A DNA stretch of 64,000 nt from Deltaproteobacteria bacterium (GTDB lineage Bacteria; Myxococcota_A; Polyangia; Polyangiales; Ga0077539): contig JACRDB010000106.1 in NCBI GenBank assembly GCA_016218725.1, positions 1-64,000 on the forward strand. Reading direction: 5' to 3'. A model generated the notes under the pieces. It was not told the DNA's origin and did not search any database. It saw only the letters and a list, made by a program, of their open reading frames with translations. Both the position numbers and the translations under genes were made by a program. Each line of letters begins with the position of its first letter. Position 1 is the first letter of the stretch. Below are positions 52,741 to 61,014 of the stretch, one piece after another.

Positions 52741-53493
52741 CTAATGGAGCTCCCCGAGGGGCGCCTGGGGGGTGGGCCTGAGCCTGGCGAGGATCTCCAG
52801 GCAGCGCCGGCGCACGGGGTTGGGCAGGTGCCAGTCGGCGGCGACCTCGCGGAGCTCCTCGGCGGGCAGGAGGGCGACGATGGACAGGGCGATGGCCCTC
52901 GGGGTGTAGGGGTTCTTGACCAGGGCACTGCGGACGCCCGCGCGGGAGGCCCAGCGCTGCGTGGCGAAGACCCGCTGGAGGATGTCCGGGACGCCCGGGC
53001 GGCGGGAGCACAGCCGGACCACGTCGGGCTCGGTGAGCCTGGGGTTCTGCAGGAGCAGGGCGATCACGTCCGGGTGGGGGTCCGCGAGGACGCGCTCCAG
53101 GACCCTCCGGTCGGGCTTGCGCGCGAGGGATTTTCGCTCGCCCAGGGTGAGCACGCGGCCGCGGCCGTAGTCCGGCACGCGGGCCGCACCGCGCTCCGCC
53201 CGGTCGGCCCCCAGAGGGTCTCCCGAGGGGTGGTCCCCGGGGAGGGGCGCGTCCGTCGCGGGCTCCTCGGGGAAGAGCTGCGGGGGCTGGGCGCGGGCGA
53301 TCTGGAGGGTGAGCAACGCCGAGCGGGCGTCCGGGTCCCGCCACCCGGCGCGCTCCGTGAGGGCCTCCGCGAGGCGCTCCAGCGTCTCCAGGGGGAGGGA
53401 GAGCACCACGGACCGGAAGAACTGCACCCGGGCGATGGGGTCTGCCATCGTCGCCGCGCGGCGGCACAGGGTGTCCACCAGCCCCTCGTCCAT
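52741..53493 (-). CDS. Helical-repeat protein of unknown function
   Basis: Cytoplasmic protein of 250 residues, largely alpha-helical. The C-terminal half has repeating helix pairs with a shared theme (DPHPDVIALLLQNPRLTEPDVV, VRSALVKNPYTPRAIALSI), like HEAT or leucine-rich-variant repeats, suggesting a protein-binding scaffold. I know of similar unnamed myxobacterial proteins but no function. The ATG at 53493 is chosen because upstream residues overlap the divergent promoter region. It is divergent from the PhaR-type regulator gene, 70 bp apart. Confidence 0.65.
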   Translation of the reverse strand: MDEGLVDTLCRRAATMADPIARVQFFRSVVLSLPLETLERLAEALTERAGWRDPDARSALLTLQIARAQPPQLFPEEPATDAPLPGDHPSGDPLGADRAERGAARVPDYGRGRVLTLGERKSLARKPDRRVLERVLADPHPDVIALLLQNPRLTEPDVVRLCSRRPGVPDILQRVFATQRWASRAGVRSALVKNPYTPRAIALSIVALLPAEELREVAADWHLPNPVRRRCLEILARLRPTPQAPLGELH

Positions 53494-53563
53494 GCTCCCG
53501 GGAGCATAGCACTTTCCGCCGGGGCCTTGACCGGGTGGTGACCGGGGGGCTAGCACGGCCCCT

Positions 53564-54268
53564 GTGAGCACGCCGGACACACAACCACCGCCCGCGGGGC
53601 CCGCCGCGCCGCGGGTGGTCAAGCGGTACTCCAACCGCAAGCTCTACGACACCGCCGAGAGCCGCTACGTCACCCTCCCGCAGATCGCGGAGATGGTGCG
53701 CCAGGGCCAGGACGTGCGCATCATTGACAACAACTCCAAGGACGACATCACCAGCATGACGCTGGCGCAGATCCTCTACGAGGAGGAGCGCAAGCAGTCC
53801 CGGCCGCTGCCGCTGACGGCCCTCAAGGACCTCCTGGCCTCCGGCGAGCGGATCATCACCACGCTCCGGGAGGGTCCCGTGAGCAAGCTCCTGCGCCGCG
53901 CGGAGCCGCCGGTGGACACCGCGCCGGAGCCCGATGCCCCGGAGACCCCGGCCCCCGCTGCCGTCCAGGAGGCCCCCCCGGAGACCCCGGAGAGCCCCGC
54001 GGGGCCCTCGTCCACGCCCACGGCCACGCGGGTGCAGCAGTTCGTGGAGCAGAGCCGCGAGGCCCTGGACCAGTGGCAGCACAGCCAGAACGAGCGCATG
54101 AGGCTCTTCTGGGAGAGCATCAACCCCGCGGTGCAGATCCAGGCCCTGCAGGCCGAGGTGCGGCGCCTGAGCGCCCGGGTCGAGGCCCTGGAGGCCCGGC
54201 ACCCGCCGGAGCCCCCGGACGCCCCAGGGGACACGCCGGGCTCCGAGGGAGGCCCCGGAGACCCATAG
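53564..54268 (+). CDS. PHA/PHB accumulation regulator DNA-binding protein (PhaR-like)
   Basis: Protein of 234 residues. Residues about 18-80 match the PHB/PHA accumulation regulator DNA-binding domain: VVKRYSNRKLYDT, SRYVTLPQIAEMVRQGQD, IIDNNSKDDITSMTLAQIL. The remainder is a Pro/Ala/Glu-rich linker and a C-terminal helical segment that could be a coiled coil (about 185-210). In other bacteria such proteins repress phasin and polyhydroxyalkanoate genes; no such genes are present here. Start codon GTG at 53564. Confidence 0.88.
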   Translation: MSTPDTQPPPAGPAAPRVVKRYSNRKLYDTAESRYVTLPQIAEMVRQGQDVRIIDNNSKDDITSMTLAQILYEEERKQSRPLPLTALKDLLASGERIITTLREGPVSKLLRRAEPPVDTAPEPDAPETPAPAAVQEAPPETPESPAGPSSTPTATRVQQFVEQSREALDQWQHSQNERMRLFWESINPAVQIQALQAEVRRLSARVEALEARHPPEPPDAPGDTPGSEGGPGDP

Positions 54269-54395
54269 CCCGCTGGACGAGGGCGGAGGCATCGGGTAGA
54301 CAGCCGCGTCCCGCGGGTGCGGGGCGCTTTCATCCCACGGCCGTGAGGCGCCCGGTGGTCGGGCTCCAGGCGGATGGGGGACCTCGAGGACGACC

Positions 54396-55133
54396 ATGGA
54401 GACGACGCTCACGCTGAACGCAACGCCAAGGGACCAGCACGGCAAGGGGCCGGCACGGAGGCTCCGGGCCTCGGGCAAGCTCCCGGCGATCATGTATGGC
54501 CCCGGGGAGACCGCCCGCTCCATCGCGGTGGACCCCAAGGACATCAAGGCCATCCTGGCCGCGCCGCTCGGGCGCAACACCGTGGTGACCGTCTCCGTGG
54601 AGGGCTCGCGCACCCTGGCGATGCTCAAGGGCTACGCGTACCACCCGCTGACCCGCGCCCTGGAGCACGCGGATTTCTACACCGTGGCCGTGGGCCGCAA
54701 GATCATCGTGCCGGTGCCCTTCCACACCACGGGCAAGAGCAAGGGCGTGGCCACCCAGGGGGGCATCCTGCGGCAGATCTACCGCACCCTGCCGGTGCTG
54801 TGCACCCCGGACAAGATCCCCGCCAAGATCGAAGCGGACGTGACGGCGCTGGAGCTCGGCCAGGCGCTCCACGTCCGGGACCTGGCGCTCCCGGAGGGCG
54901 TCGCCGTCAAGCTCGACGCGGGGCAGACGGTGGTGTCCATCGTGGCGCCGGAGAAGGAAGAGCGCGCCGCCGAGGCCGCTCCGGGCGCCGCCGGGGCCGC
55001 TCCGGGCGCCGCGGCCCCCGCCGCTGCCGGGGCCAAGGACGCCAAGGCCCCCGCCGCGGGCGCCAAGGACGCCAAGGCGGCCCCCGCCAAGGACGCCAAG
55101 GCGGCCCCCGCCAAGGACAAGAAGAAGAAGTAA
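54396..55133 (+). CDS. rplY: 50S ribosomal protein L25/general stress protein Ctc
   Basis: 5S rRNA-binding ribosomal protein of the two-domain CTC type (245 residues). The N-terminal L25 fold has ARRLRASGKLPAIMYG and GYAYHPLTRALEHADFY; the C-terminal TL5-like domain covers about 95-185. The last 50 residues are an Ala/Lys/Asp-rich tail built from AKDAKAAP repeats and ending in KDKKKK, longer than in most homologues. It precedes pth by 51 bp, the order found in many bacteria. The 127-bp leader between it and the PhaR gene contains GC-rich inverted repeats but no element I can name. Confidence 0.96.
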   Translation: METTLTLNATPRDQHGKGPARRLRASGKLPAIMYGPGETARSIAVDPKDIKAILAAPLGRNTVVTVSVEGSRTLAMLKGYAYHPLTRALEHADFYTVAVGRKIIVPVPFHTTGKSKGVATQGGILRQIYRTLPVLCTPDKIPAKIEADVTALELGQALHVRDLALPEGVAVKLDAGQTVVSIVAPEKEERAAEAAPGAAGAAPGAAAPAAAGAKDAKAPAAGAKDAKAAPAKDAKAAPAKDKKKK

Positions 55134-55184
55134 CCCCAGACCGGCGCTCGCGTCGGCCTCCCACCTCTCACGACACCCACCGCC

Positions 55185-55766
55185 ATGCGCCTCGTGGTAG
55201 GGCTCGGGAACCCGGGCCCGCAGTACAAGTCACACCGGCACAACGTCGGCTTCCAGGCGCTGGACGCGCTCTGGCAGCGGGCGAGCGGCAGCGAGTGGCG
55301 CGAGCGCTTCACGGGGCTCGCCGCGCGGGCGGTGGTGGCCGGCGAGGAGGTGCTGCTCATCAAACCACAAACCTTCATGAACCTCTCCGGGCGCACGGTG
55401 CAGAAGGCCCTCCAGGAGCTGCGCCTGCGCCCGCTGGACGCGCTGGTCCTGCACGACGAGCTGGAGCTGCCCTTCGGCGAGCTCCGAGCCAAGCGGGGCG
55501 GTGGTCACGGGGGGCACAACGGCCTGAGGGACATCACCGCCGCGGTGGGGGCGGACTTCGGGCGCCTTCGCATCGGGATCGGGAGGCCCCTCCAGGGCAC
55601 CGTGGAGCACCATGTGCTGTCGCCCTTCCGCCCGGAGGAGGCGGCGCTCCTCGGGCCGGTGCTGGAGCGCGCCGTGGACCTGGTGGAGCTCGCGCTCGGG
55701 GCGGGCCTGGACGAGGCCATCCTGCGCACGAACCCTCTGCCCCGGGCGCCCCGCAAGGCCCCGTGA
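55185..55766 (+). CDS. pth: Peptidyl-tRNA hydrolase
   Basis: Releases tRNA from prematurely dropped peptidyl-tRNA. The 193-residue length fits. The catalytic set is intact: His19 in HNVGF, Asn66 in KPQTFMNLSG, Asp91 in LHDEL and Asn112 in GGHNGLRDI. The gene follows rplY and its stop overlaps the GTG start of the rsmG-like gene (GTGA). Confidence 0.98.
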   Translation: MRLVVGLGNPGPQYKSHRHNVGFQALDALWQRASGSEWRERFTGLAARAVVAGEEVLLIKPQTFMNLSGRTVQKALQELRLRPLDALVLHDELELPFGELRAKRGGGHGGHNGLRDITAAVGADFGRLRIGIGRPLQGTVEHHVLSPFRPEEAALLGPVLERAVDLVELALGAGLDEAILRTNPLPRAPRKAP

Positions 55767-56389
55767 CCGCCGCGGCGCCCGCCGTGGACCGGGTCCTCCA
55801 GGCGCTGGCCCCCGCGCTCCCGGAGGCGCCCCGCGAGAGGCTCCGGGCGTCCGTGCTGGAGCTCACGCGCTTCGGCGCCCACACGGACCTGACGGGGGTG
55901 CGGGACCCGCTGGAGCTGGCCGCGGTGGCCCTGGCGGACGCCCTGGTGCTGGCGCGGCACCGATCGCTGCTCGGTGCTCCCGTGTGGGAGGTGGGCGCGG
56001 GAGGGGCCTCGCTGCTGGTGCCGCTGGCGCTGGTGGACCCCACGGTGGAGGGCGTGCTGGTGGAGCCCCGGCAGAAGCGCGCGACCTTCCTGCGGCTGTG
56101 CCTCGGGCGCTTCGGGCTCGCCCCGAGGCTACGGGTGTCCCAGACCCGGGTGGAGCCCGAGGCGCCTCCGAGGGCGGTGTGCCAGGGCGCCGTCAGCCGC
56201 GCGGTGTACGCCCCGGAGCAGTGGCTCCCGCTGGCGAGGGCGCTCCTGCGCCCCGCTGGGGCGGTGGTGGTGCTCACCACCGAGGCCCCCTCGGTGCCCG
56301 AGGGCTGGACCGCGCTCGCCCAGGAGCGCTACGCCCTCCCCGGGACCGGCGCCCCGCGGGTCGCCACCTGGCTCACGGCGGCGCCGTAA
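55763..56389 (+). CDS. rsmG: 16S rRNA (guanine-N7) methyltransferase RsmG-like
   Basis: SAM-dependent methyltransferase of 208 residues, related to RsmG/GidB that methylates G527 of 16S rRNA. Recognisable elements are HTDLTGVRDPLELA, the SAM-binding strand VWEVGAGGASLLVPLAL, the acidic VLVEPRQKRATFLR region, and SRAV. The core glycine motif is diverged from the usual VGSGAGLPG, so activity is likely but not certain. GTG start at 55763 overlapping the pth stop. It is convergent with the arsM gene, about 15 bp apart. Confidence 0.78.
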   Translation: MTAAAPAVDRVLQALAPALPEAPRERLRASVLELTRFGAHTDLTGVRDPLELAAVALADALVLARHRSLLGAPVWEVGAGGASLLVPLALVDPTVEGVLVEPRQKRATFLRLCLGRFGLAPRLRVSQTRVEPEAPPRAVCQGAVSRAVYAPEQWLPLARALLRPAGAVVVLTTEAPSVPEGWTALAQERYALPGTGAPRVATWLTAAP

Positions 56390-56404
56390 CGATCGCCGAT
56401 CGGT

Positions 56405-57544
56405 TTAGCAGCAGGACGGGCCGCAGACGCCCTTGGTGGCCACGTAGTCCTGGCCCTTGGACTCCCTCGGGTGCCGGGGCTCCGCGCGGTCACAGTCGTA
56501 GGGGCGCGCCTCGCCCTCGGGCACCGCCACCCGCGGGAGCACCGGCTCGAACTGCCCCTGGTACGGCGCCCGGGAGAGGAGCTGGAAGGTCTTCTCGCAG
56601 ACCGCCTCGCGCACGCCCCGGCGGAAGGTGTGCCCGTCGTCGTCGGTCACGGTCTTCCACGGGCCCTTGTAGATCATCGCCTTCAGGGTCTCGTGGCAGG
56701 GGCCCTGCTTGCCCTTGTAGGCCGCCACCGTCACGCTCCGGAACTCGTAGCCCTGCACCGTCTGCCACGGCTCCGCGTCGCGCTTCACCAGCTCCACCCC
56801 GTAGAAGCCCGCCTCCTCGAAGGCCTCCAGGAAGCCCGTCTCGGTGAAGGCCCCGGAGATGCACCCGGACCACAGCACCGGGTCCTGCCGCAGCGCCTCC
56901 GGCACCTCCTCGTCCGACACGATGTCCGAGATCACCGCGCGCCCGCCCCGCTTGAGCACCCGGAACAGCTCCCGGAACAAACTCCGACGGTCGTCGTCCT
57001 GCACCAGGTTCAGCACGCAGTTGGACACCACCACGTCCACGCTGTCGCTCGCCACCAGCGGCCGCTCCGCCCGGAGCCGCCGCTGCGCCGCCTCCAGCGC
57101 CACCAGCTCGTCCGCCGTGCGCACCGGGTGCTCCAGGAGGTACGCGTCCAGCGCGTCCAGGTCCAGCCCCAGGTCCTGGATGCGCCCCCGGCGGAACTCC
57201 ACGTTGCCGTGCCCCACCCTCCGCGCCACCTCGTCCCGGTGCCGGCGCGCGATCGCCAGCATGTCCGGGTTCATGTCCACACCGATCACTCGCCCCGTCG
57301 GCCCCACCACCTGGCTGGCGATGTAACAGATCTTCCCCGTGCCGCTCCCAAGGTCCAGCACCGTCTCGCCCTCGCGCACGTACTGGCTCGGGTCCCCACA
57401 CCCATAGTCCTTCTCCAGCACCTCCTCGGGGATCACCTTGAGGTACTGCGGGTTGTACTTCACCGGGCAGCAGAGCTGCGTCTCCACAGCCTTCGCCCCG
57501 CCCGAATACCGCTCCCTCACCGCCGCTTCAACATCCAGAGCCAT
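56405..57544 (-). CDS. arsM: Arsenite S-adenosylmethionine methyltransferase
   Basis: Cytoplasmic SAM-dependent enzyme (379 residues) that methylates trivalent arsenic. The SAM motif is VLDLGSGTGKICY (62-74) and VIGVDMN. The three arsenic-binding cysteine positions are present: Cys25/Cys26 in QLCCPVKY, Cys176 in SNCVLNL and Cys228 in WSGCISGAF; Cys48 in DYGCGDP may also take part. Long C-terminal domain with YKGPWKTV and a terminal CGPSCC, as in the form linked to arsenosugar synthesis in other bacteria. ATG at 57544. It is divergent from pstSCAB, with two palindromes between. No arsS, arsC or arsR lies in the window. Confidence 0.88.
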   Translation of the reverse strand: MALDVEAAVRERYSGGAKAVETQLCCPVKYNPQYLKVIPEEVLEKDYGCGDPSQYVREGETVLDLGSGTGKICYIASQVVGPTGRVIGVDMNPDMLAIARRHRDEVARRVGHGNVEFRRGRIQDLGLDLDALDAYLLEHPVRTADELVALEAAQRRLRAERPLVASDSVDVVVSNCVLNLVQDDDRRSLFRELFRVLKRGGRAVISDIVSDEEVPEALRQDPVLWSGCISGAFTETGFLEAFEEAGFYGVELVKRDAEPWQTVQGYEFRSVTVAAYKGKQGPCHETLKAMIYKGPWKTVTDDDGHTFRRGVREAVCEKTFQLLSRAPYQGQFEPVLPRVAVPEGEARPYDCDRAEPRHPRESKGQDYVATKGVCGPSCC

Positions 57545-57616
57545 GCCTGAGGTCCTCCGTTCTGGCCCTGTTCCTAGCACACCCCTCCGCCCCAAGGCAG
57601 CCGTTGGGACCACATT

Positions 57617-57657
57617 CATCGTATTTCAACGATGGCACTCATCGTCGGTTGACGATG
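57617..57657. promoter_or_regulatory. Two palindromic operator-like sites between arsM and pstS
   Basis: Two copies of catcgt-N6-acgatg occur at 57617-57634 and 57640-57657, 23 bp apart start to start (about two helical turns). The arms are identical in both and the spacers differ (atttca and cggttg), the mark of a dimeric repressor binding site pair. The style resembles ArsR/SmtB-family operators, which would suit arsM, but the regulator is not in the window. The sites lie 73 bp from the arsM start and 46 bp from the pstS start. Confidence 0.75.
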
Positions 57658-57702
57658 TTTCCCTGTGATTCCAAGAGGTTGCGGAGGGGCGCGGGGTGCG
57701 CC

Positions 57703-58545
57703 ATGAAGGTCCCCGGAGGCCAAGGCACGGTGGAGCTCGGGCGACGGACGTTGCTGGCGGTGTGGGGTCTTGGCGCTCTCGGCGGGTGCCGCCGGGCCAG
57801 CGCCGCGGGGGGCAGGCTCACGGTGGCCGGGTCGTCCACGGTGCAGCCCGTGTGCGAGCTGGCCGCCCAGGCCTTTGAGCGGGAGCACCCCGGGGCGAGG
57901 GTAGAGGTCCAGGGCGGGGGCTCCGGGGCCGGGATCCGTACCACCCGCTCGGGCCTGGCCGGGGTGGGCATGGTGTCCCGCGCCCTGCACCCGGACGAGC
58001 GTGACCTCACGGCCTACACCATCGGCCTGGACGGCATCGCGCTCATCGTCCATGGGACCAACCCCGCGCAGAACCTCACCCGCCAGCAGGTGGTGGACAT
58101 CTACACCGGCGCGACCACCGATTGGGCCTCGGTGGGCGGAGCCCCCGGGCCCATCACCGTGGTGAACAAGGAAGAAGGCCGCTCCACCCTGGAGCTCTTC
58201 GAGCAGCACTTCGGGCTCCGCGGGAGGTTCGTCCGGAACGCGGTGATCATCGGCCCCAACGGCCAGGCCATCGCCACCGTGGCGGCGTCGCCCGCGGCGG
58301 TAGCGTACGTCTCCATCGGCAGCGCCACGGCGGCCATCGCCCAGGGCACCCCCCTCAAGCTCCTGGCCCTGGACGGCGTCGCCGCCACCGTGGAGAACGT
58401 GCGCAGCGGGCGCTTCCCCCTGCGGCGCGAGCTGAACCTCGTCACCCGCGGGCCGGCCGCGGGCCTCGCGCGGGATTTCATCACCTTCGTCCGTGGCCCC
58501 GAGGGCCGCAGGATCGTCGCCGCCCAGGATTTCGTGCTCCCTTGA
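57703..58545 (+). CDS. pstS: Phosphate ABC transporter substrate-binding lipoprotein
   Basis: Periplasmic phosphate-binding protein (280 residues). The leader LGRRTLLAV has a twin-arginine and the lipobox ends at Cys29 (LGGC), so it may be exported folded and anchored. Phosphate-site elements are visible: AGSSTVQPV, GGGSGAGI and EEGRSTLELF. The ATG at 57703 is preferred to one at 57655, which lies inside the second palindrome. The last codons overlap the TTG start of pstC. Confidence 0.92.
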   Translation: MKVPGGQGTVELGRRTLLAVWGLGALGGCRRASAAGGRLTVAGSSTVQPVCELAAQAFEREHPGARVEVQGGGSGAGIRTTRSGLAGVGMVSRALHPDERDLTAYTIGLDGIALIVHGTNPAQNLTRQQVVDIYTGATTDWASVGGAPGPITVVNKEEGRSTLELFEQHFGLRGRFVRNAVIIGPNGQAIATVAASPAAVAYVSIGSATAAIAQGTPLKLLALDGVAATVENVRSGRFPLRRELNLVTRGPAAGLARDFITFVRGPEGRRIVAAQDFVLP

Positions 58546-59384
58546 GCCGCGGGGACCGATGGCTCCTCGGTGCCTCCCGCGCCTGCGCCGCCCTGGCCGG
58601 CGGCGCCGTGCTCGTGGTGCTGGCCTACGTCACCCTCCAGGCCGGGCCCCTGGTCCTCCGGGTGGGCCTCGGGGCCTTCACCGGCAGCCGCTGGGCCCCC
58701 ACCGCGGGACACTACGGGCTCCTGCCCATGGTCGCAGGCACCCTCCTCACCACCGTCGGAGCGCTCGCGCTGGCCGCCCCCCTCGGGGTCTCCTACGCGG
58801 CGGTGACGGTGTTCTGGGCCCGGCCCCGGGTGGCCGGGGCGCTCTCGTCCCTGTCGGGGCTCCTGGCCGGGGTGCCCTCGGTGGTCTTCGGGCTCTGGGG
58901 CATCGCCGTCCTGGCCCCGAGGGTGGCCTCGCACCGCCCCCCGGGGCTCTCCGTGCTCACGGCGGTGCTGGTCCTCGCGGCGATGTGCGTGCCCACCGTG
59001 GCCGCGCTCTCCGAGGCCGCCTTCCGGCAGGTGCCCGCGGGGCTCCTCCAGGCCGCCGCGGCGCTGGGCCTCGGGCGCCACGCCACGCTGTGGAAGGTCT
59101 CGCTCCCGGCCGCCCGCCGGGGCGTGGCCACCGCGGTGCTCCTTGGCTTTGGCCGCGCCGCCGGGGAGACCATGGCCGTGCTCATGGTGGCGGGCAACAC
59201 CGTGCAGGTCCCCCGGGGGCCCTTCGACGCCACGCGCACGCTCACCAGCAACGTCGCCCTGGAGATGGCCTACGCCCTCGGGGACCACCACCGCGCGCTC
59301 TTCGCGTCGGGCCTCGCGCTCTTCGCCCTGGTGGCGGCGCTCGTAGCCCTGGGGAACCTCGCGGGCCACCGGAGAGAAGCGTGA
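58542..59384 (+). CDS. pstC: Phosphate ABC transporter permease PstC
   Basis: Inner-membrane permease (280 residues) with six predicted helices. Family signs are the GTLLTTVGALALAAPLGVSYA helix, SLLAGVPSVVFGLWG-type loop and the EAA-like region LPAARRGVATAVLLGFGRAAGETMAV. The start is a TTG at 58542 overlapping the pstS stop (TTGA); no better start exists without a large overlap. Its stop overlaps the pstA start. Confidence 0.92.
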   Translation: MSRGDRWLLGASRACAALAGGAVLVVLAYVTLQAGPLVLRVGLGAFTGSRWAPTAGHYGLLPMVAGTLLTTVGALALAAPLGVSYAAVTVFWARPRVAGALSSLSGLLAGVPSVVFGLWGIAVLAPRVASHRPPGLSVLTAVLVLAAMCVPTVAALSEAAFRQVPAGLLQAAAALGLGRHATLWKVSLPAARRGVATAVLLGFGRAAGETMAVLMVAGNTVQVPRGPFDATRTLTSNVALEMAYALGDHHRALFASGLALFALVAALVALGNLAGHRREA

Positions 59385-60220
59385 AGCGCGCGGCCCACGC
59401 GCTCTCCCTGGCGCTCCTCGGGGGCTCCGTCGCGGCCGTGCTGGGCGCCCTCCTGGCGCTGCTCGCGGGCACGGTCTCCCGGGGCGCCCCGGGCGTCACC
59501 CTGGCGCTCCTCCTGGAGGACCCCTCGGACGCCGGGCGCTCCGGGGGCCTGGCGCCCATCCTCGTCGGCACCCTGGCGGTGCTGCTGGTGGCCCTCCTGG
59601 CGGTGCTCCCGGTGGGCCTCGGGGCGGCCGTGTGGCTCTCGGAGTTCGCGCCCCGGCGAGGCCGCGCCGTGGGCGCCGTTCGCTTCGGGCTGGACACCCT
59701 CGCGGGCGTGCCCTCGGTGGTCTTCGGGCTCTTCGGCATGAGCCTCTTCGTGGACGTCCTGGGCCTGGGGTGGAGCATCCTGAGCGGCGGGCTCACGCTG
59801 GCCACCATGGTGCTCCCGGTGTTCGTCCGCGCCGCCGAGGAGGGCCTCCGGGCGGTGCCCTGGGACCAGCGGGCCGGGGCCCTGGCCCTCGGCCTCACCC
59901 GCGCCGCGACCTTGCGCAGGGTGCTCCTCCCGCAGGCGTCGCCGGGCATCGCCGCGGGGCTGGGGCTCGCCCTCGGGCGCTGCCTCGCGGAGACCGCGGT
60001 GGTGATGTTCACCGCGGGGGCCTCGGTGCGCTGGCCCACGAGCGTCCACGACCCCGCGCGCACGCTGGCCTACCATGTGTATCTCCTGGCGGTGGAGGTG
60101 CCCGGAGGGGCCCCGAGGGCCTGGGCCGCGGCGCTGGTGCTCCTGGCCATGGTGGTGCTCACCCACGAGGGCGTGCAGGCATGCGTGCGCCGGGTGGGGC
60201 GCCTCGGGGCCCAGCGGTGA
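59381..60220 (+). CDS. pstA: Phosphate ABC transporter permease PstA
   Basis: Inner-membrane permease (279 residues) with six predicted helices. It carries the PstA loop GVPSVVFGLFGMSLFV and the conserved LPQASPGIAAGLGLALGRCLAETAVV region, followed by PTSVHDPARTLAYHVY, typical of PstA. GTG start at 59381 overlapping the pstC stop (GTGA). It is followed by pstB with the same kind of overlap. Confidence 0.93.
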   Translation: MKRAAHALSLALLGGSVAAVLGALLALLAGTVSRGAPGVTLALLLEDPSDAGRSGGLAPILVGTLAVLLVALLAVLPVGLGAAVWLSEFAPRRGRAVGAVRFGLDTLAGVPSVVFGLFGMSLFVDVLGLGWSILSGGLTLATMVLPVFVRAAEEGLRAVPWDQRAGALALGLTRAATLRRVLLPQASPGIAAGLGLALGRCLAETAVVMFTAGASVRWPTSVHDPARTLAYHVYLLAVEVPGGAPRAWAAALVLLAMVVLTHEGVQACVRRVGRLGAQR

Positions 60221-60984
60221 GCGCCCCGGCGGTGGAGCTCACGGCGCTCACGGTGCGCTACGGCGCGAGGGTGGCGCTGCGGGGCGTGACGGTGACCTTC
60301 CCGGCGGGGGCGATCACTGCGGTGGTGGGCCCCTCGGGGTGCGGCAAGACCACGCTCCTGCACGCGATCAACCGGCTCCACGACCTGGACCGGGCGGTGA
60401 CCGTGGAGGGCCGAGCGCGGATCGGTGCCCTGGACGCGCTGGCTCCCGAGGTGGACCTGGAGGCGCTCCGGCGGCGGGTGGGCTTGATCTTCCAGCGACC
60501 GAATGTCTTCCCGGTGTCGGTGCTGGGGAACGTGACCCTGGCGCTGGAGCACCACGGAGCATCCCGCCGGGAGGCCCTGGCGCGGGCCGAGGCGGCCCTG
60601 CGGGAGGTGGGCCTCTGGGACGAGCTGAGCGGCGAGGCCGGGCGCCCCGCCGAGCGGCTCTCGGGGGGGCAGCAACAACGGCTGTGCATCGCCCGGGCGC
60701 TGGCGCTGGAGCCCTCGGTGCTGCTCCTGGACGAGCCCTGCAGCGCGCTGGACCCGGTGGCCACGGCGCGGATCGAGCGGCTCCTGGCGGGCTTGCGCGG
60801 GCGCCTGACGATGGTGCTGGTGACGCACAACCTGGCCCAGGCCCGGCGCGCCAGCGACCACCTGGCGTGCCTCTGGCCGGAGGACGGCGCCGGCGCGCTC
60901 CGGGAGCACGGGGACACCGCGGCGATGTTCGAGCGGGCCCGGGACCCCACGGTGTGGGACTACCTCACCGGCCGCCTGGGGTAG
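60217..60984 (+). CDS. pstB: Phosphate ABC transporter ATPase PstB
   Basis: Cytoplasmic ATPase (255 residues) that drives phosphate import. Walker A is GPSGCGKTT (38-46), the Q-loop is in IFQRPNVFP, the signature is LSGGQQQRLCIARAL, Walker B is LLLDEPCSALDP and the switch His is in VTHN. The GTG at 60217 overlaps the pstA stop; an in-frame ATG at 60181 would overlap pstA by 40 bp. No phoU gene follows, unlike many pst operons. Confidence 0.95.
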   Translation: MSAPAVELTALTVRYGARVALRGVTVTFPAGAITAVVGPSGCGKTTLLHAINRLHDLDRAVTVEGRARIGALDALAPEVDLEALRRRVGLIFQRPNVFPVSVLGNVTLALEHHGASRREALARAEAALREVGLWDELSGEAGRPAERLSGGQQQRLCIARALALEPSVLLLDEPCSALDPVATARIERLLAGLRGRLTMVLVTHNLAQARRASDHLACLWPEDGAGALREHGDTAAMFERARDPTVWDYLTGRLG

Positions 60985-61014
60985 CGCTCCCCCGGACTAC
61001 ACTCCGGGGTGGCG

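Noticed and set aside
54269..54395. Ribosomal leader riboswitch or autoregulatory element before rplY
   Set aside because: GC-rich inverted repeats exist but no known leader structure could be recognised.
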